Assembly: GCA_013372975.1 (NCBI GenBank)
Contig: JABXIS010000031.1
Span: 1-49,022 of the forward strand
Length of the DNA: 49,022 bases
Origin: Alphaproteobacteria bacterium
GTDB lineage: Bacteria; Pseudomonadota; Alphaproteobacteria; Sphingomonadales; Kordiimonadaceae
Direction of reading: 5' to 3'
Translations under genes and position numbers: made by a program
In this document: piece by piece, positions 8,419 to 17,207 of the stretch
Numbering within the stretch: position 1 is the first letter of the stretch
How the letters are laid out: each line of letters begins with the position of its first letter
Notes under the pieces: generated by a model
Told to the model about the DNA's origin: nothing
Seen by the model: the letters and a program-made list of their open reading frames with translations, nothing else
The model's database searches: none

Positions 8419-9343
8419 CAGCTGTTTCCTTCGACCGCAGGAGGCGTAAACCGGCAACAACAGTTGCACCGCCGCTGATGGCGACACCATCAAGACCAGC
8501 CAGGTCGAATACATCCAGATAGAGCGCGGCCAGTGCTTCGGTGCCAATGAGCGTGATCGACCCAACTGCGCAATCTTCGCCATAGATGGCGCGGCCACCA
8601 GCCACATCATGGCCAATCAACAGGCCAGACAGCCATGATCCTGCCTGATGGGCCGTAAACTCGCCCGTGATCTGCTTGCTGCGGGTTTCGAACAAATAAT
8701 GCATCAGACCCGGCTGGGTCGCTTCAAGGCCCTTCCGTGCACCCGCGATAAAGGCGTCCGGTTCTACCGCTGTGATCGGGCCTGCGTCTTTCGCCAATAC
8801 GCTGTGCTTGGTAAGGATATCGAAAAATTCACCTACAGGGGCCGTATGAAAATGCGTGATGGCGCCCTCATCCAATACAGCCCATTTAGTATGGGTGCCG
8901 GGCAGGCAAACCAAATGCCTTCCCGTGCGCAACTCGCCGTGCAAATGCATAGCGCCAAACACTTGTGTCTCTTCGCCCCGCATCACATCAGGGCTGCCGA
9001 GTGCATTTGTGCAGGTGAGCCCTGCGATGATTTCGATCTCTGTCCCCCTTGCGGTGAAATGCGCAGACGCGCCATTCAGGCCCGACGCATCGGCCGGGCA
9101 GTGTTTGTAGGGCACATTCTGCCAACCGATGTTGGAACCCACCATGCCCGTCAGGGTTATCGGGCTTTTGCCGTACTGCTCCTGCCATGGTGCGATCAGC
9201 TCAAAGAGTGTTTCTTCGGGTGATGCTGAAAGCTTGCCGATACCCGGCCCTTCAAGGGTTTCCAGCGTTTTGCCGCCATCACACAGGAACAGACGCAAAC
9301 GACTAGTACCCCAATCCCCCACAATGAAAATAGAATGCCCCAT
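8405..9343 (-). CDS. dgoK: 2-dehydro-3-deoxygalactonokinase
   Basis: 312 aa. Family landmarks of DgoK are clear: IVGDWGTSRLRL phosphate loop, TGMVGSNIGW, DVMRGEETQVFGA, CLPGTHTKWA, EFFDILTKHS and the C-terminal GLLIGHDVAG. It phosphorylates 2-keto-3-deoxygalactonate at O6 using ATP, feeding DgoA. The ATG at 9343 shares its A with the TGA stop of the dehydratase gene (TGATG overlap), which supports this start over the more upstream in-frame codon and indicates translational coupling. Confidence 0.93.
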   Translation of the reverse strand: MGHSIFIVGDWGTSRLRLFLCDGGKTLETLEGPGIGKLSASPEETLFELIAPWQEQYGKSPITLTGMVGSNIGWQNVPYKHCPADASGLNGASAHFTARGTEIEIIAGLTCTNALGSPDVMRGEETQVFGAMHLHGELRTGRHLVCLPGTHTKWAVLDEGAITHFHTAPVGEFFDILTKHSVLAKDAGPITAVEPDAFIAGARKGLEATQPGLMHYLFETRSKQITGEFTAHQAGSWLSGLLIGHDVAGGRAIYGEDCAVGSITLIGTEALAALYLDVFDLAGLDGVAISGGATVVAGLRLLRSKETADAGL

Positions 9344-11070
9344 CAATGCGATTCCCGTTCCACTACTGACCCGCTGCATCCGACAAGGAAATCCAGGTCT
9401 GCCCCCTCATGTGCCTGTTGCACATGATCATAATAGAGTTTTGCGTATCCGCGAACATGCGGATTTTCTTTGGGCTGTGCCGCGCGTATTTCAAGCCGCG
9501 CTGCCATCTCGGCATCGTCGATACATAGGGTCAAACGCCGCCCCGGCCCATCCAGTTCAATCACATCGCCCGACCGCACAACCGCAAGCGGCCCGCCCGC
9601 CTCGGCCTCAGGCGACACATGCAGGATCACAGTGCCGAAAGCCGTGCCGCTCATACGGGCGTCGGACATGCGCACCATATCGCGCACACCTTGTTCAAGC
9701 AGCTTCTTCGGCAGCGCCATATTACCCACTTCAGGCATACCCGGATAACCCTTAGGGCCACAGCCCTTGAGCACAAGGATTGAATTTTCATCCACATCCA
9801 GATCAGGGCTATCGATCCGCGCCTTATAATCTTCGATATCTTCGAACACCACAGCGCGCCCCGTGTGAGACAGCAGGCTTTCGGATGCAGCGCTTGGCTT
9901 GATGATAGCGCCCTCGGGCGCGATATTACCTTTGAGGACCCATATGCCTGATGGTTTGCCCGCCACCTCTTCAATCGGTTGAATCACCGCCGGATTGAAG
10001 ACCTTAGCGCCCTCGTAATAGGTTTCTATCGGCTGCCCGAGCACAGTATCCAGATGACCATGTAAGTGATCACGCATCTGGTTCATCAGGGCCGGTACAC
10101 CGCCCGCATAATGGAAATGTTCCATCAGATAGTCGCCCGAAGGCTTGATATTTGCCTGCACAGGTACATTGCTGCCTATCCGGTCAAAATCATCAAGCGT
10201 GAGATCAATCCCTAACCGGCCAGCGATCGCAAGCAAATGAATGGTGGCGTTGGTTGATCCACCAATCGCCGTCAGGACCTTAATAGCATTTTCAAAATGT
10301 GCGCGCGTGAGGATAGTGGATAAGCGCCGATCATTTTTAATCATATCCACAATCGTGCGCCCGGTAAGGTGGGACATGGCGGCACGCCGGGCATCTACCG
10401 CCGGAATGGTGGCGTTGCCGGGCAGGCTGAGCCCCATGGCTTCCACGATACAGGCGAATGTCGACGCGCTTCCCATTGTCATGCAAGTGCCGGGGCTGCG
10501 GGACATGCCCGCTTCCGCCGCGAGGAACTCATCAATCTTCATCTCACCTGCGCGCACGGCTTCCGAAAATTTCCAGACATCGGTGCCTGAGCCAATATCC
10601 TCACCACAATGTTTGCCGTTCAGCATGGGCCCGGAAGAGATGATCACTGTTGGCAGGTCCACGCTGCAAGCCCCCATCAATTGGCCAGGCGTGGTTTTAT
10701 CGCATCCGCCCAGGAGCACCACACCGTCAATCGGGTTGCCGCGGATGCTTTCTTCCACTTCCATCGCGAGAAGGTTGCGGAAAAGCATGGCCGTGGGGCG
10801 CATTTGGGTTTCCCCAAGCGACATGGCGGGAAACTCAAGCGGCAGGCCACCGGCCTCCCACACACCGCGTTTCACATGTTCAGCCAGATCGCGCAAATGC
10901 CTGTTGCAAGGCGTCAGTTCAGACCAGGTGTTACAGATTCCCACTACGGGGCGGCCATCAAAAACATCGTCCGGCAAACCTTCAGACTTCATCCAGCTCC
11001 GGTGGATGAAGCCGTCTTTGTCCAGCTTTCCATAGCTTTTCTGGCTTCTTAATTTTTTTGGGTTATCCAT
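9343..11070 (-). CDS. IlvD/Edd-family aldonate dehydratase, probable galactonate dehydratase
   Basis: 575 aa. The three conserved cysteine regions of the [2Fe-2S] IlvD/Edd sugar-acid dehydratases are present: CNTWSELTPCN, LGGCDKTTPG and SPGTCMTMGSAST. The C-terminal part carries VLKGCGPKGYPGMPEVGN and DARMSGTAFGTVILH. Relatives act on L-arabinonate, D-xylonate, D-fuconate or D-galactonate. First in an operon with dgoK and dgoA, this one most likely makes 2-keto-3-deoxygalactonate from galactonate, replacing the unrelated enolase-type DgoD of E. coli. ATG 11070 is preferred; the in-frame upstream start at 11091 is TTG. Divergent from the SDR dehydrogenase. Confidence 0.88.
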   Translation of the reverse strand: MDNPKKLRSQKSYGKLDKDGFIHRSWMKSEGLPDDVFDGRPVVGICNTWSELTPCNRHLRDLAEHVKRGVWEAGGLPLEFPAMSLGETQMRPTAMLFRNLLAMEVEESIRGNPIDGVVLLGGCDKTTPGQLMGACSVDLPTVIISSGPMLNGKHCGEDIGSGTDVWKFSEAVRAGEMKIDEFLAAEAGMSRSPGTCMTMGSASTFACIVEAMGLSLPGNATIPAVDARRAAMSHLTGRTIVDMIKNDRRLSTILTRAHFENAIKVLTAIGGSTNATIHLLAIAGRLGIDLTLDDFDRIGSNVPVQANIKPSGDYLMEHFHYAGGVPALMNQMRDHLHGHLDTVLGQPIETYYEGAKVFNPAVIQPIEEVAGKPSGIWVLKGNIAPEGAIIKPSAASESLLSHTGRAVVFEDIEDYKARIDSPDLDVDENSILVLKGCGPKGYPGMPEVGNMALPKKLLEQGVRDMVRMSDARMSGTAFGTVILHVSPEAEAGGPLAVVRSGDVIELDGPGRRLTLCIDDAEMAARLEIRAAQPKENPHVRGYAKLYYDHVQQAHEGADLDFLVGCSGSVVERESH

Positions 11071-11113
11071 ACACTCGGCCACTTCGTTCAAGGCAACATA
11101 TGTTTATTTTTCG

Positions 11114-11132
11114 TATTTATATGATTAATAAT
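11114..11132. promoter_or_regulatory. Copy of shared AT-rich operator between dehydratase and SDR genes
   Basis: TATTTATATGATTAATAAT lies in the 177-bp divergent promoter region and could control both the dehydratase operon and the SDR-halogenase transcript. TTTATAT is identical in the copies upstream of the receptor, the GH63 enzyme and the beta-galactosidase. Confidence 0.55.
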
Positions 11133-11247
11133 CTATTGCCTGCAAGCGCTAATCATCTTATCCTGCAAATAAGGGCACATTCAGAGGACAGGCTTGTCGG
11201 CGAAATACCCGAGAAAATTGCAGGAAAACCAAGGCTTGGAGCACCAG

Positions 11248-12057
11248 ATGCAAGACCATGATTATGACGATGTTTTTTCCGATCCCGGTTATGCGGACCT
11301 GCCCGCCTTCCATGATTTGACTGGAAAATCCGTCTTTATCACCGGCGGCGGTTCCGGGATTGGCGCCTTCCTCACTGCAGCCTTTGCATTACAAGGGGCG
11401 AAGGTTGGTTTCATCTCGCTTTCTGAGGCGCCTGCGACACGACTGTGCGACTCGGTGGAGGCAAAAACCGGGCATCGCCCGATCGCCATTCAGGGTGACA
11501 TCAGGAACGTGGAAACCATGCAAGCGGCCATCCATCGGGTTGCAGAAGCTCATGGGGCGATCGATATATTGATCAACAATGCCGCACGCGACACCCGGCA
11601 TACTGTGGAGGACTGGTCGGTCGAAAACTGGGATGACAGCATTGCCACAAACCTGCGCCCCTGTTTCTTCGCCGCACAGTCTGTCGCTGGCGGCATGAAA
11701 GAAAACGGGGCCGGTGCCATCATCAATGTGGGATCCAATTCATGGCATCTAGGCCTATCGGGTTATCCAACCTATGTGGCTGCCAAGGCGGCAATTGCAG
11801 GCATGACAAAAGCACTTGCCCGCGAACTGGGCGAAAACGGCATTCGCGTGAACTCCCTTGTTCCGGGTTGGGTTTTGACTGAACGACAAAAACGCCTGTG
11901 GGCAAATGAAAAGGATGTGCAGGACTGTCTCGCACAGCAATCCCTCAAGGCTACTCTCGGCGGTTGGGATATGGCTGGCCCTGCCCTTTTCCTCGCGTCC
12001 CAGGCCTCGGCAATGATGACAGGGCAAGAATTGATCGTCGACGGCGGTCGCTGCTAA
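11248..12057 (+). CDS. Short-chain dehydrogenase, probable galactose 1-dehydrogenase
   Basis: 269 aa classical SDR. Nucleotide motif TGGGSGIG (about residue 33), NNAA, catalytic Ser in GSNSWHLG, YxxxK as YVAAK, and a C-terminal TGQELIVDGG. ATG 11248 follows GGAG; the frame extends upstream only to a TTG without a ribosome site. Its position opposite the galactonate operon, together with a lactonase, symporter, dehydratase, kinase and aldolase, makes oxidation of galactose to galactonolactone the most economical role. An SDR acting on another aldose or uronate cannot be excluded. The halogenase gene follows after 21 nt, so the two are probably cotranscribed. Confidence 0.83.
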   Translation: MQDHDYDDVFSDPGYADLPAFHDLTGKSVFITGGGSGIGAFLTAAFALQGAKVGFISLSEAPATRLCDSVEAKTGHRPIAIQGDIRNVETMQAAIHRVAEAHGAIDILINNAARDTRHTVEDWSVENWDDSIATNLRPCFFAAQSVAGGMKENGAGAIINVGSNSWHLGLSGYPTYVAAKAAIAGMTKALARELGENGIRVNSLVPGWVLTERQKRLWANEKDVQDCLAQQSLKATLGGWDMAGPALFLASQASAMMTGQELIVDGGRC

Positions 12058-12078
12058 AGCGCCAACAGGGAGAGCAAG

Positions 12079-14082
12079 ATGATCAAGGATATTGTGATTG
12101 TCGGCGGCGGTGCTGCGGGCTGGCTTACGGCGGGCCTGATTGCAGCGCGGTACCGTGACAACGGGCAATCGCCGATCACTGTCACTTTGGTGGAATCCCC
12201 CAATATCCCGACAATCGGCGTTGGCGAAGGCACCTGGCCCACTATGGTGGGCACCCTGAAGCGCCTTGGTATATCCGAAATTGAATTTATCCAGAAATGC
12301 AATGCCACCCTGAAGCAGGCATCCAAATTCCAGCGTTGGATTACGGGCGCCGCGGATGATCATTATTATCACCCCTTCACCCCGCCGCAGGGGTTTGAGC
12401 AACTCAATCTTGTAGAAACCTGGCAGAAGGACACCTCGGGCCATTCGTTTGCCCATGCGGCCAGCCTCCAGGCGCACCTGTGTGACCAGAAGCGCGCGCC
12501 CAAACAGATCAGTACGCCTGAATATTCAACGGTGGAAAACCATGGTTATCATCTGGATGCCGCTAAATTCACCACGATGCTGACAAAGCATTGCACTAAC
12601 AAGCTTGGTGTGCGCCACATATTGGCAGACGTGGCAACGGTGAACGCGAAAGAGCGCGGTGATATTGCGTCCGTTTCTACCAAGCAGGCAGGCGATGTGA
12701 TGGGTGACCTGTTCGTGGATTGCACCGGATCCGCCGCCCTGTTGATCGACAAACATTATAAAGTGCCCTTCATCAGCAAACGCGATGTGCTGTTTATTGA
12801 TCGGGCGCTGGCGGCACAGGTCCCCTACCCCAGTGAGGATGCGCCAATCGAATCCGCAACACTCTCAACCGCTCAATCCGCGGGCTGGGTGTGGGATATC
12901 GGCCTTCAGACACGGCGCGGCATTGGCCATGTATTCTCGTCAGCCCATACAAATCGCGACGCGGCGGCACGAGAACTGGAAGCCTATATCGCAGGTGTGG
13001 TTCCCGGATATAAAGGCCAGGATTTTCGCGAAATCCGTTTTGATCCCGGCTTTCGGGAGAAATTCTGGGTCAACAACTGCGTGGCGGTTGGCATGTCGGC
13101 TGGCTTCCTTGAGCCACTCGAAGCGTCCGCGCTGGTGATGATCGAACTGGCGGCCAATATGCTATCTCTGCATATGCCTCCGCACCGGGACGGGATGGAT
13201 ACTGTATCAAAACGCTATAATGAGCTGTTCACCTTCCGCTGGAACCGGATTATTGATTTCCTTAAGCTGCATTATGTGCTGAGCAAACGGACAGACAGCG
13301 AATTTTGGCTGGATAACCGGGCGGCGGCCAGTATCCCGAATAGCCTGCAGGAACAGCTTGATCTTTGGCGTTATCAGGCGCCATCAAACAATGGTTTTCT
13401 AAGCCCCTATGATCTTTTCCCCGCAGCAAGCTACCAATATATCCTTTATGGCATGGGATTCAGGACTGCACCCAATCATCTGACAGAGACCAGAAAAGCA
13501 GAGCAGATAGCAGCGGACGCGCTTGCTCAGGTCGCGGACCGTGTGCGCAATGTGCCAGGCAAGCTTCCTACCAACCGCGACTATATCATTGCGGTGCAGG
13601 GCATGGACACGGAAAGCGAACTCGATCTGGCGCGCACGGCCTCCTCTACTGTTGTGCCGGTGGCCGATCAGGAAATCGGTACGCTTGCCCAGTCATACCC
13701 CCTGTTTTTTCTTACCCACCCGGAGACAGGAACACTTCAGTGTATCGCACTCACCGGACTGGCGCGGGACGAGCAATTGCTTGCATCACCAACCGCCAAG
13801 GCCTCGGCTGCGCCTGAAGCCAGCAGGATCGGGGCAACCCTTCAATCGCAGGGACTTCTGGAACCTGTCAGCCTCGACATCTTGCTTGATAATGGCCAAC
13901 CGATGAAGATCAAGGGCCTGCAGGTGATCAACCGATCAGCCCTTTCCTCTGCACCGAAAGCCATACAGGCAGCACTCCAGAAAAAGGGGTTGCAAGGCGC
14001 AATCGTGGGCCTGTTGAATTCCCTCAAACAGGTGGAAACATTGATCAGGAAAAAGAATCAATTATTGGACGATGTCGCCTGA
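12079..14082 (+). CDS. Flavin-dependent halogenase-like protein with C-terminal SapC-like domain
   Basis: 667 aa. Residues 1 to about 515 match tryptophan-halogenase-type flavoproteins: FAD motif VGGGAAGWLTA (7-17), TIGVGEGTWP, the catalytic lysine in ATLKQ (Lys79, the same number as in PrnA), a modified WxWxI motif (GWVWDIG, about 268-274, Gly where Pro is usual), and FLEPLEAS (343-350) with the conserved Glu. Residues about 528-660 (LAQSYPLFFLTHPETG, ALTGLARDEQLL, then MKIKGLQVINRSAL and GLLNSLKQVETL) resemble the beginning and end of SapC-family proteins with the middle missing. SapC and such halogenases are usually separate neighbours of TonB-dependent receptors, and here a receptor follows. 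The substrate is unknown, as for most receptor-linked members. Confidence 0.85.
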   Translation: MIKDIVIVGGGAAGWLTAGLIAARYRDNGQSPITVTLVESPNIPTIGVGEGTWPTMVGTLKRLGISEIEFIQKCNATLKQASKFQRWITGAADDHYYHPFTPPQGFEQLNLVETWQKDTSGHSFAHAASLQAHLCDQKRAPKQISTPEYSTVENHGYHLDAAKFTTMLTKHCTNKLGVRHILADVATVNAKERGDIASVSTKQAGDVMGDLFVDCTGSAALLIDKHYKVPFISKRDVLFIDRALAAQVPYPSEDAPIESATLSTAQSAGWVWDIGLQTRRGIGHVFSSAHTNRDAAARELEAYIAGVVPGYKGQDFREIRFDPGFREKFWVNNCVAVGMSAGFLEPLEASALVMIELAANMLSLHMPPHRDGMDTVSKRYNELFTFRWNRIIDFLKLHYVLSKRTDSEFWLDNRAAASIPNSLQEQLDLWRYQAPSNNGFLSPYDLFPAASYQYILYGMGFRTAPNHLTETRKAEQIAADALAQVADRVRNVPGKLPTNRDYIIAVQGMDTESELDLARTASSTVVPVADQEIGTLAQSYPLFFLTHPETGTLQCIALTGLARDEQLLASPTAKASAAPEASRIGATLQSQGLLEPVSLDILLDNGQPMKIKGLQVINRSALSSAPKAIQAALQKKGLQGAIVGLLNSLKQVETLIRKKNQLLDDVA

Positions 14083-14197
14083 TTGGCCGACGGAGCCTTT
14101 ATTCCGGCACCTTTCATTTAGGCTACCCGTTTCGTTAACCGGCACCACAGCCTCATATTTTAATTATATTTTCCAATAACTTACAAATATCAACCAG

Positions 14198-14229
14198 GCG
14201 TTTCGCTACACGCGGAGCGCTCTTTTTTT
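14198..14229 (+). terminator. Intrinsic terminator after the halogenase gene
   Basis: A 9-bp stem GCGTTTCGC / GCGGAGCGC (two G-T pairs) with loop TACAC is followed by TCTTTTTTT. It ends the SDR-halogenase transcript. Confidence 0.7.
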
Positions 14230-14262
14230 GTCCTCTCTGAGATAAAAGTTTTACATTTGGCT

Positions 14263-14281
14263 TATTTATATGATAATAAAT
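14263..14281. promoter_or_regulatory. Copy of shared AT-rich operator upstream of TonB-dependent receptor
   Basis: TATTTATATGATAATAAAT, with dyad ATTTAT-6-ATAAAT, lies 104 bp before the receptor start. It is the most symmetric copy of the element found upstream of gntR, the dehydratase/SDR pair, the GH63 gene and the beta-galactosidase gene. Confidence 0.55.
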
Positions 14282-14384
14282 TTTTCATCGTACAAATATT
14301 ATAAATAAGCCTCGCCGAGGTTTGTTTGTGATGGCGAGACTTAGTCGTGGGCGTAAGACCACAAATATCCTTAGGGAGGGAAAA

Positions 14385-17114
14385 ATGAGCAAATCCAAGT
14401 TGCTACGGACAACTTGCCTGTCTTCGTTGGTGGCCCTTGGCCTCAACAGCGTGGTGGCACCCAGCGCCTTCGCGCAGGACGCCAACGCAGCGTCTGAAGA
14501 TGAATTTGAAGAGATTGTAATCACCGGCATTCGCCGCAGCCTTATCAACTCTGTCGGCATCAAAAAAGACGCAGACACAGTGGTCGATGCCATCACAGCA
14601 GAAGATATTGGTAAATTCCCGGATCAGAACATTGCAGAATCGCTGCAGCGTATTACCGGTGTAACCATCGACCGTTCCGGCGGCGAAGGCCAGCTTCTGA
14701 CAGTGCGCGGCATGGGGCCGGAGTTCAACTCCACACTTATGAATGGCCGCACACTCGCGACAACCAGTGGCGGCCGCGCGTTCAGCTTCGATATTATGGC
14801 ATCAGAGCTGATCAGTGGCGCGGAAGTTCACAAAACCCAGTCAGCCTCCCTTCAGGAAGGCGCGATTGGTGCAACTGTGAACCTGACCACCCTGAAGCCC
14901 TTCTCATTCCCGGGTTTTCAGGCTGTGGCCAGCGCCAAGGGCCTTTATGACGGTATGACCGAAAAGGTTCGGCCGCAATTCTCCGGCCTCATCAGCAACA
15001 CATTCGCTGATGATACCTTCGGCATCCTCGGTTCTTTTTCATATTACAATCGGGAAAGCCGCTACGATCAGGCCAACACTGCATACTATTGGAAGTATGA
15101 CGGCCCGCTCGATGGTCAGGACTATGGCGAAGTTTATATGCCGCAAAACTATGACCAGATCGCTCAAACCGAAGAGCGCGAGCGTGTAAGCGGCTCTCTT
15201 GTCCTGCAGTATCGCCCGAGCGACGATCTTGAGTTCACGGCTGACGCCCTCTATTCCAACCTCAACACTGTTTACCGTCAGGACGTGTTCCCGCACTGGT
15301 TCACCACCAGCAACATCCGCAACCCGGTTCTGGATGAAAATAACACCATTGTAAAAGCCGACTTCGAAGGCGGCAGCATCGAAAGCCTCGTGCGTCAGTC
15401 AGATACTGAAAACGAGCTTTGGGCTGCAGGTTTCAACATGGACTGGCAGGTCAATGAAAACTGGAACATGACGGCAGATATCGCCTATTCGAAGGCGGAA
15501 TCCGATCCAGGCCAGGGTTATTCTGATACAGTTGTTGGCCGCCCGGGCCGTTATAGCTATGACCGCAGCTCTGGCGATCTGATCCCGACCATGGGCTATC
15601 CTGATGGCAACACGCTTGATCCAAACGGCCTGTTTGCAGGCTGGGCGAATCTGCAGGGCACACGCGTCCAGGATGAAGTGCTCGAAGCCAAGTTTGATAA
15701 CAGCTACGAGTTCCATGATAATGGCGTCCTGAAAGAAGTGACATTTGGTGGTCACTATTCTGACCGTACGCTGGGTACCACATGGGCCGAAACCGAATAT
15801 CCGCTTCCTTGGGCATTCGGTGACACGCGCCCGCGCATCACACTGCCATCCAGCCTTTTCAGCACCTATGACGCTGACGGCTTCCTCTCTGGCGGTTCAG
15901 GCCAGGGTGTAGATCAGTGGATCACCTTCGATTCTGATGAGCTGTTTGCTTACCTGTCTTCAGAAGATGCGGTTAGCCAACTGAGCGACGATTTCCAGGA
16001 TGAAGTGCGCGACGTCCTATCCCGTGCAGGCTTCGGTATTGTACCAGACCCTGCCGCGTATGAAGTGAATGAGAAGCTTGCTTCCCTGTATGCTGATGTG
16101 CACATGGGCGGTAACCTTGGTGACATGCCTTGGTCTGCCGTTGTTGGCCTGCGCTATGTTCATACAAAAAGCACATCCATCGGACGTCAGGTCGCCCTTG
16201 AAGATCTTCTGCCTGATCCTAACCGTCCTGGCGAAGTGCGCGCCATTACATCTGACGACTATGTGCCTGTTGAAGTAGGCCACAGCTACAGTGACTTCCT
16301 GCCAAGCATCAACACCAAGCTTGAGCTGACGGATGAGCTGTTTGCCCGCTTCTCCTGGTCCAAGAGCCTGACACGCCCTGAACTGGATGAAATGTCACCT
16401 CTGACTAGCTATGGTGGCGGCCCTGTTGACCAGCTGTTTGGTTCTGGCGCCAACCCACTTCTTAACCCATACAAGTCGTCGAACTTCGATGCCTCTCTTG
16501 AATGGTATTATGACGAGGGTAGCTATGTTGCGATCGCCGGCTTCCACAAGGATGTGGACGGCTATCTGGGTTCTGGCGAGGTTTCCGAAACTGTGACTGT
16601 TCCAAGCGGTACATACCAGTATGAAATCTCTCGTCCGATCAACCTTGAACAAACCAAGATCAAGGGCCTAGAGATCGCTGTACAGCACATGTTCACCAAT
16701 CTGCCATCCCCGTTTGACGGCATTGGTGTTGCGGCAAACATGACGTTTGTGGACAGCTCGTCCTCTGAAGATGAAGCAACTGGCCAGAAACTTCCGTTGA
16801 TTGGCCTCAGCGATAGCAGCAACTTCATTCTCTTCTACGAGAAAGGCCCGCTGCAGTTCCGTGTGGCTTACAACAAACGTGACCGCTTCATGCAGTCCAA
16901 GCCGCGCAGCTGGCGTGATGGCCACTATGTGGACGACTATTATCAGGTTGATGTAAGCGCAAGCTATGCCATCAACGACACAGTCACTGTGTTCTTCGAA
17001 GGCATCAACGTGACGAACGAGCTTTACATCAAGAATGCTGAGTACAAGAACCAGATCCTTGAAGTAACTGAAACAGGCCCACGCTATTCGCTGGGTGTTC
17101 GGGCCAAGTTCTAA
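14385..17114 (+). CDS. TonB-dependent receptor, Caulobacter/Xanthomonas type
   Basis: 909 aa. The signal peptide ends near AFAQD (about residue 31) and is followed by a TonB-box-like EEIVITG, a plug domain (ESLQRITGVTIDRSGGEGQ, VRGMGPEFNSTLMNGRTL, INLTT-like VNLTTLKPF) and a 22-strand barrel ending in aromatic F (GVRAKF). This subfamily imports glycans, glycosides or peptides across the outer membrane. ATG 14385 follows TTAGGGAGGG; the in-frame upstream codons precede the ribosome site. Placed after the halogenase and before a GH89 lipoprotein, with the regional operator in its promoter, it is the probable outer-membrane entry point for the glycoside used by this locus. Confidence 0.93.
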   Translation: MSKSKLLRTTCLSSLVALGLNSVVAPSAFAQDANAASEDEFEEIVITGIRRSLINSVGIKKDADTVVDAITAEDIGKFPDQNIAESLQRITGVTIDRSGGEGQLLTVRGMGPEFNSTLMNGRTLATTSGGRAFSFDIMASELISGAEVHKTQSASLQEGAIGATVNLTTLKPFSFPGFQAVASAKGLYDGMTEKVRPQFSGLISNTFADDTFGILGSFSYYNRESRYDQANTAYYWKYDGPLDGQDYGEVYMPQNYDQIAQTEERERVSGSLVLQYRPSDDLEFTADALYSNLNTVYRQDVFPHWFTTSNIRNPVLDENNTIVKADFEGGSIESLVRQSDTENELWAAGFNMDWQVNENWNMTADIAYSKAESDPGQGYSDTVVGRPGRYSYDRSSGDLIPTMGYPDGNTLDPNGLFAGWANLQGTRVQDEVLEAKFDNSYEFHDNGVLKEVTFGGHYSDRTLGTTWAETEYPLPWAFGDTRPRITLPSSLFSTYDADGFLSGGSGQGVDQWITFDSDELFAYLSSEDAVSQLSDDFQDEVRDVLSRAGFGIVPDPAAYEVNEKLASLYADVHMGGNLGDMPWSAVVGLRYVHTKSTSIGRQVALEDLLPDPNRPGEVRAITSDDYVPVEVGHSYSDFLPSINTKLELTDELFARFSWSKSLTRPELDEMSPLTSYGGGPVDQLFGSGANPLLNPYKSSNFDASLEWYYDEGSYVAIAGFHKDVDGYLGSGEVSETVTVPSGTYQYEISRPINLEQTKIKGLEIAVQHMFTNLPSPFDGIGVAANMTFVDSSSSEDEATGQKLPLIGLSDSSNFILFYEKGPLQFRVAYNKRDRFMQSKPRSWRDGHYVDDYYQVDVSASYAINDTVTVFFEGINVTNELYIKNAEYKNQILEVTETGPRYSLGVRAKF

Positions 17115-17137
17115 AGAATTGGGGACTAAATCCTCTT

Positions 17138-17168
17138 GGGGGAACGTTCGCGTTCCCCCTTTTTTTTT
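17138..17168 (+). terminator. Strong intrinsic terminator between receptor and GH89 genes
   Basis: A perfect 9-bp stem GGGGGAACG / CGTTCCCCC with a TTCG tetraloop is followed by TTTTTTTTT. It lies only 39 nt before the GH89 start, so GH89 expression needs readthrough or its own promoter. Confidence 0.88.
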
Positions 17169-17207
17169 CGCTTGCTGCTACCATCACCACCCCTGAGGAG
17201 TTTCCTG

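Larger units (their letters stand above)
14083..14384 (+). promoter_or_regulatory. 302-bp intergenic region: terminator then receptor promoter
   Basis: No gene. The left part holds the terminator of the SDR-halogenase transcript (14198-14229). The right part is AT-rich and holds a copy of the shared operator (14263-14281) and the strong ribosome site TTAGGGAGGG just before the receptor start at 14385. Confidence 0.6.
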
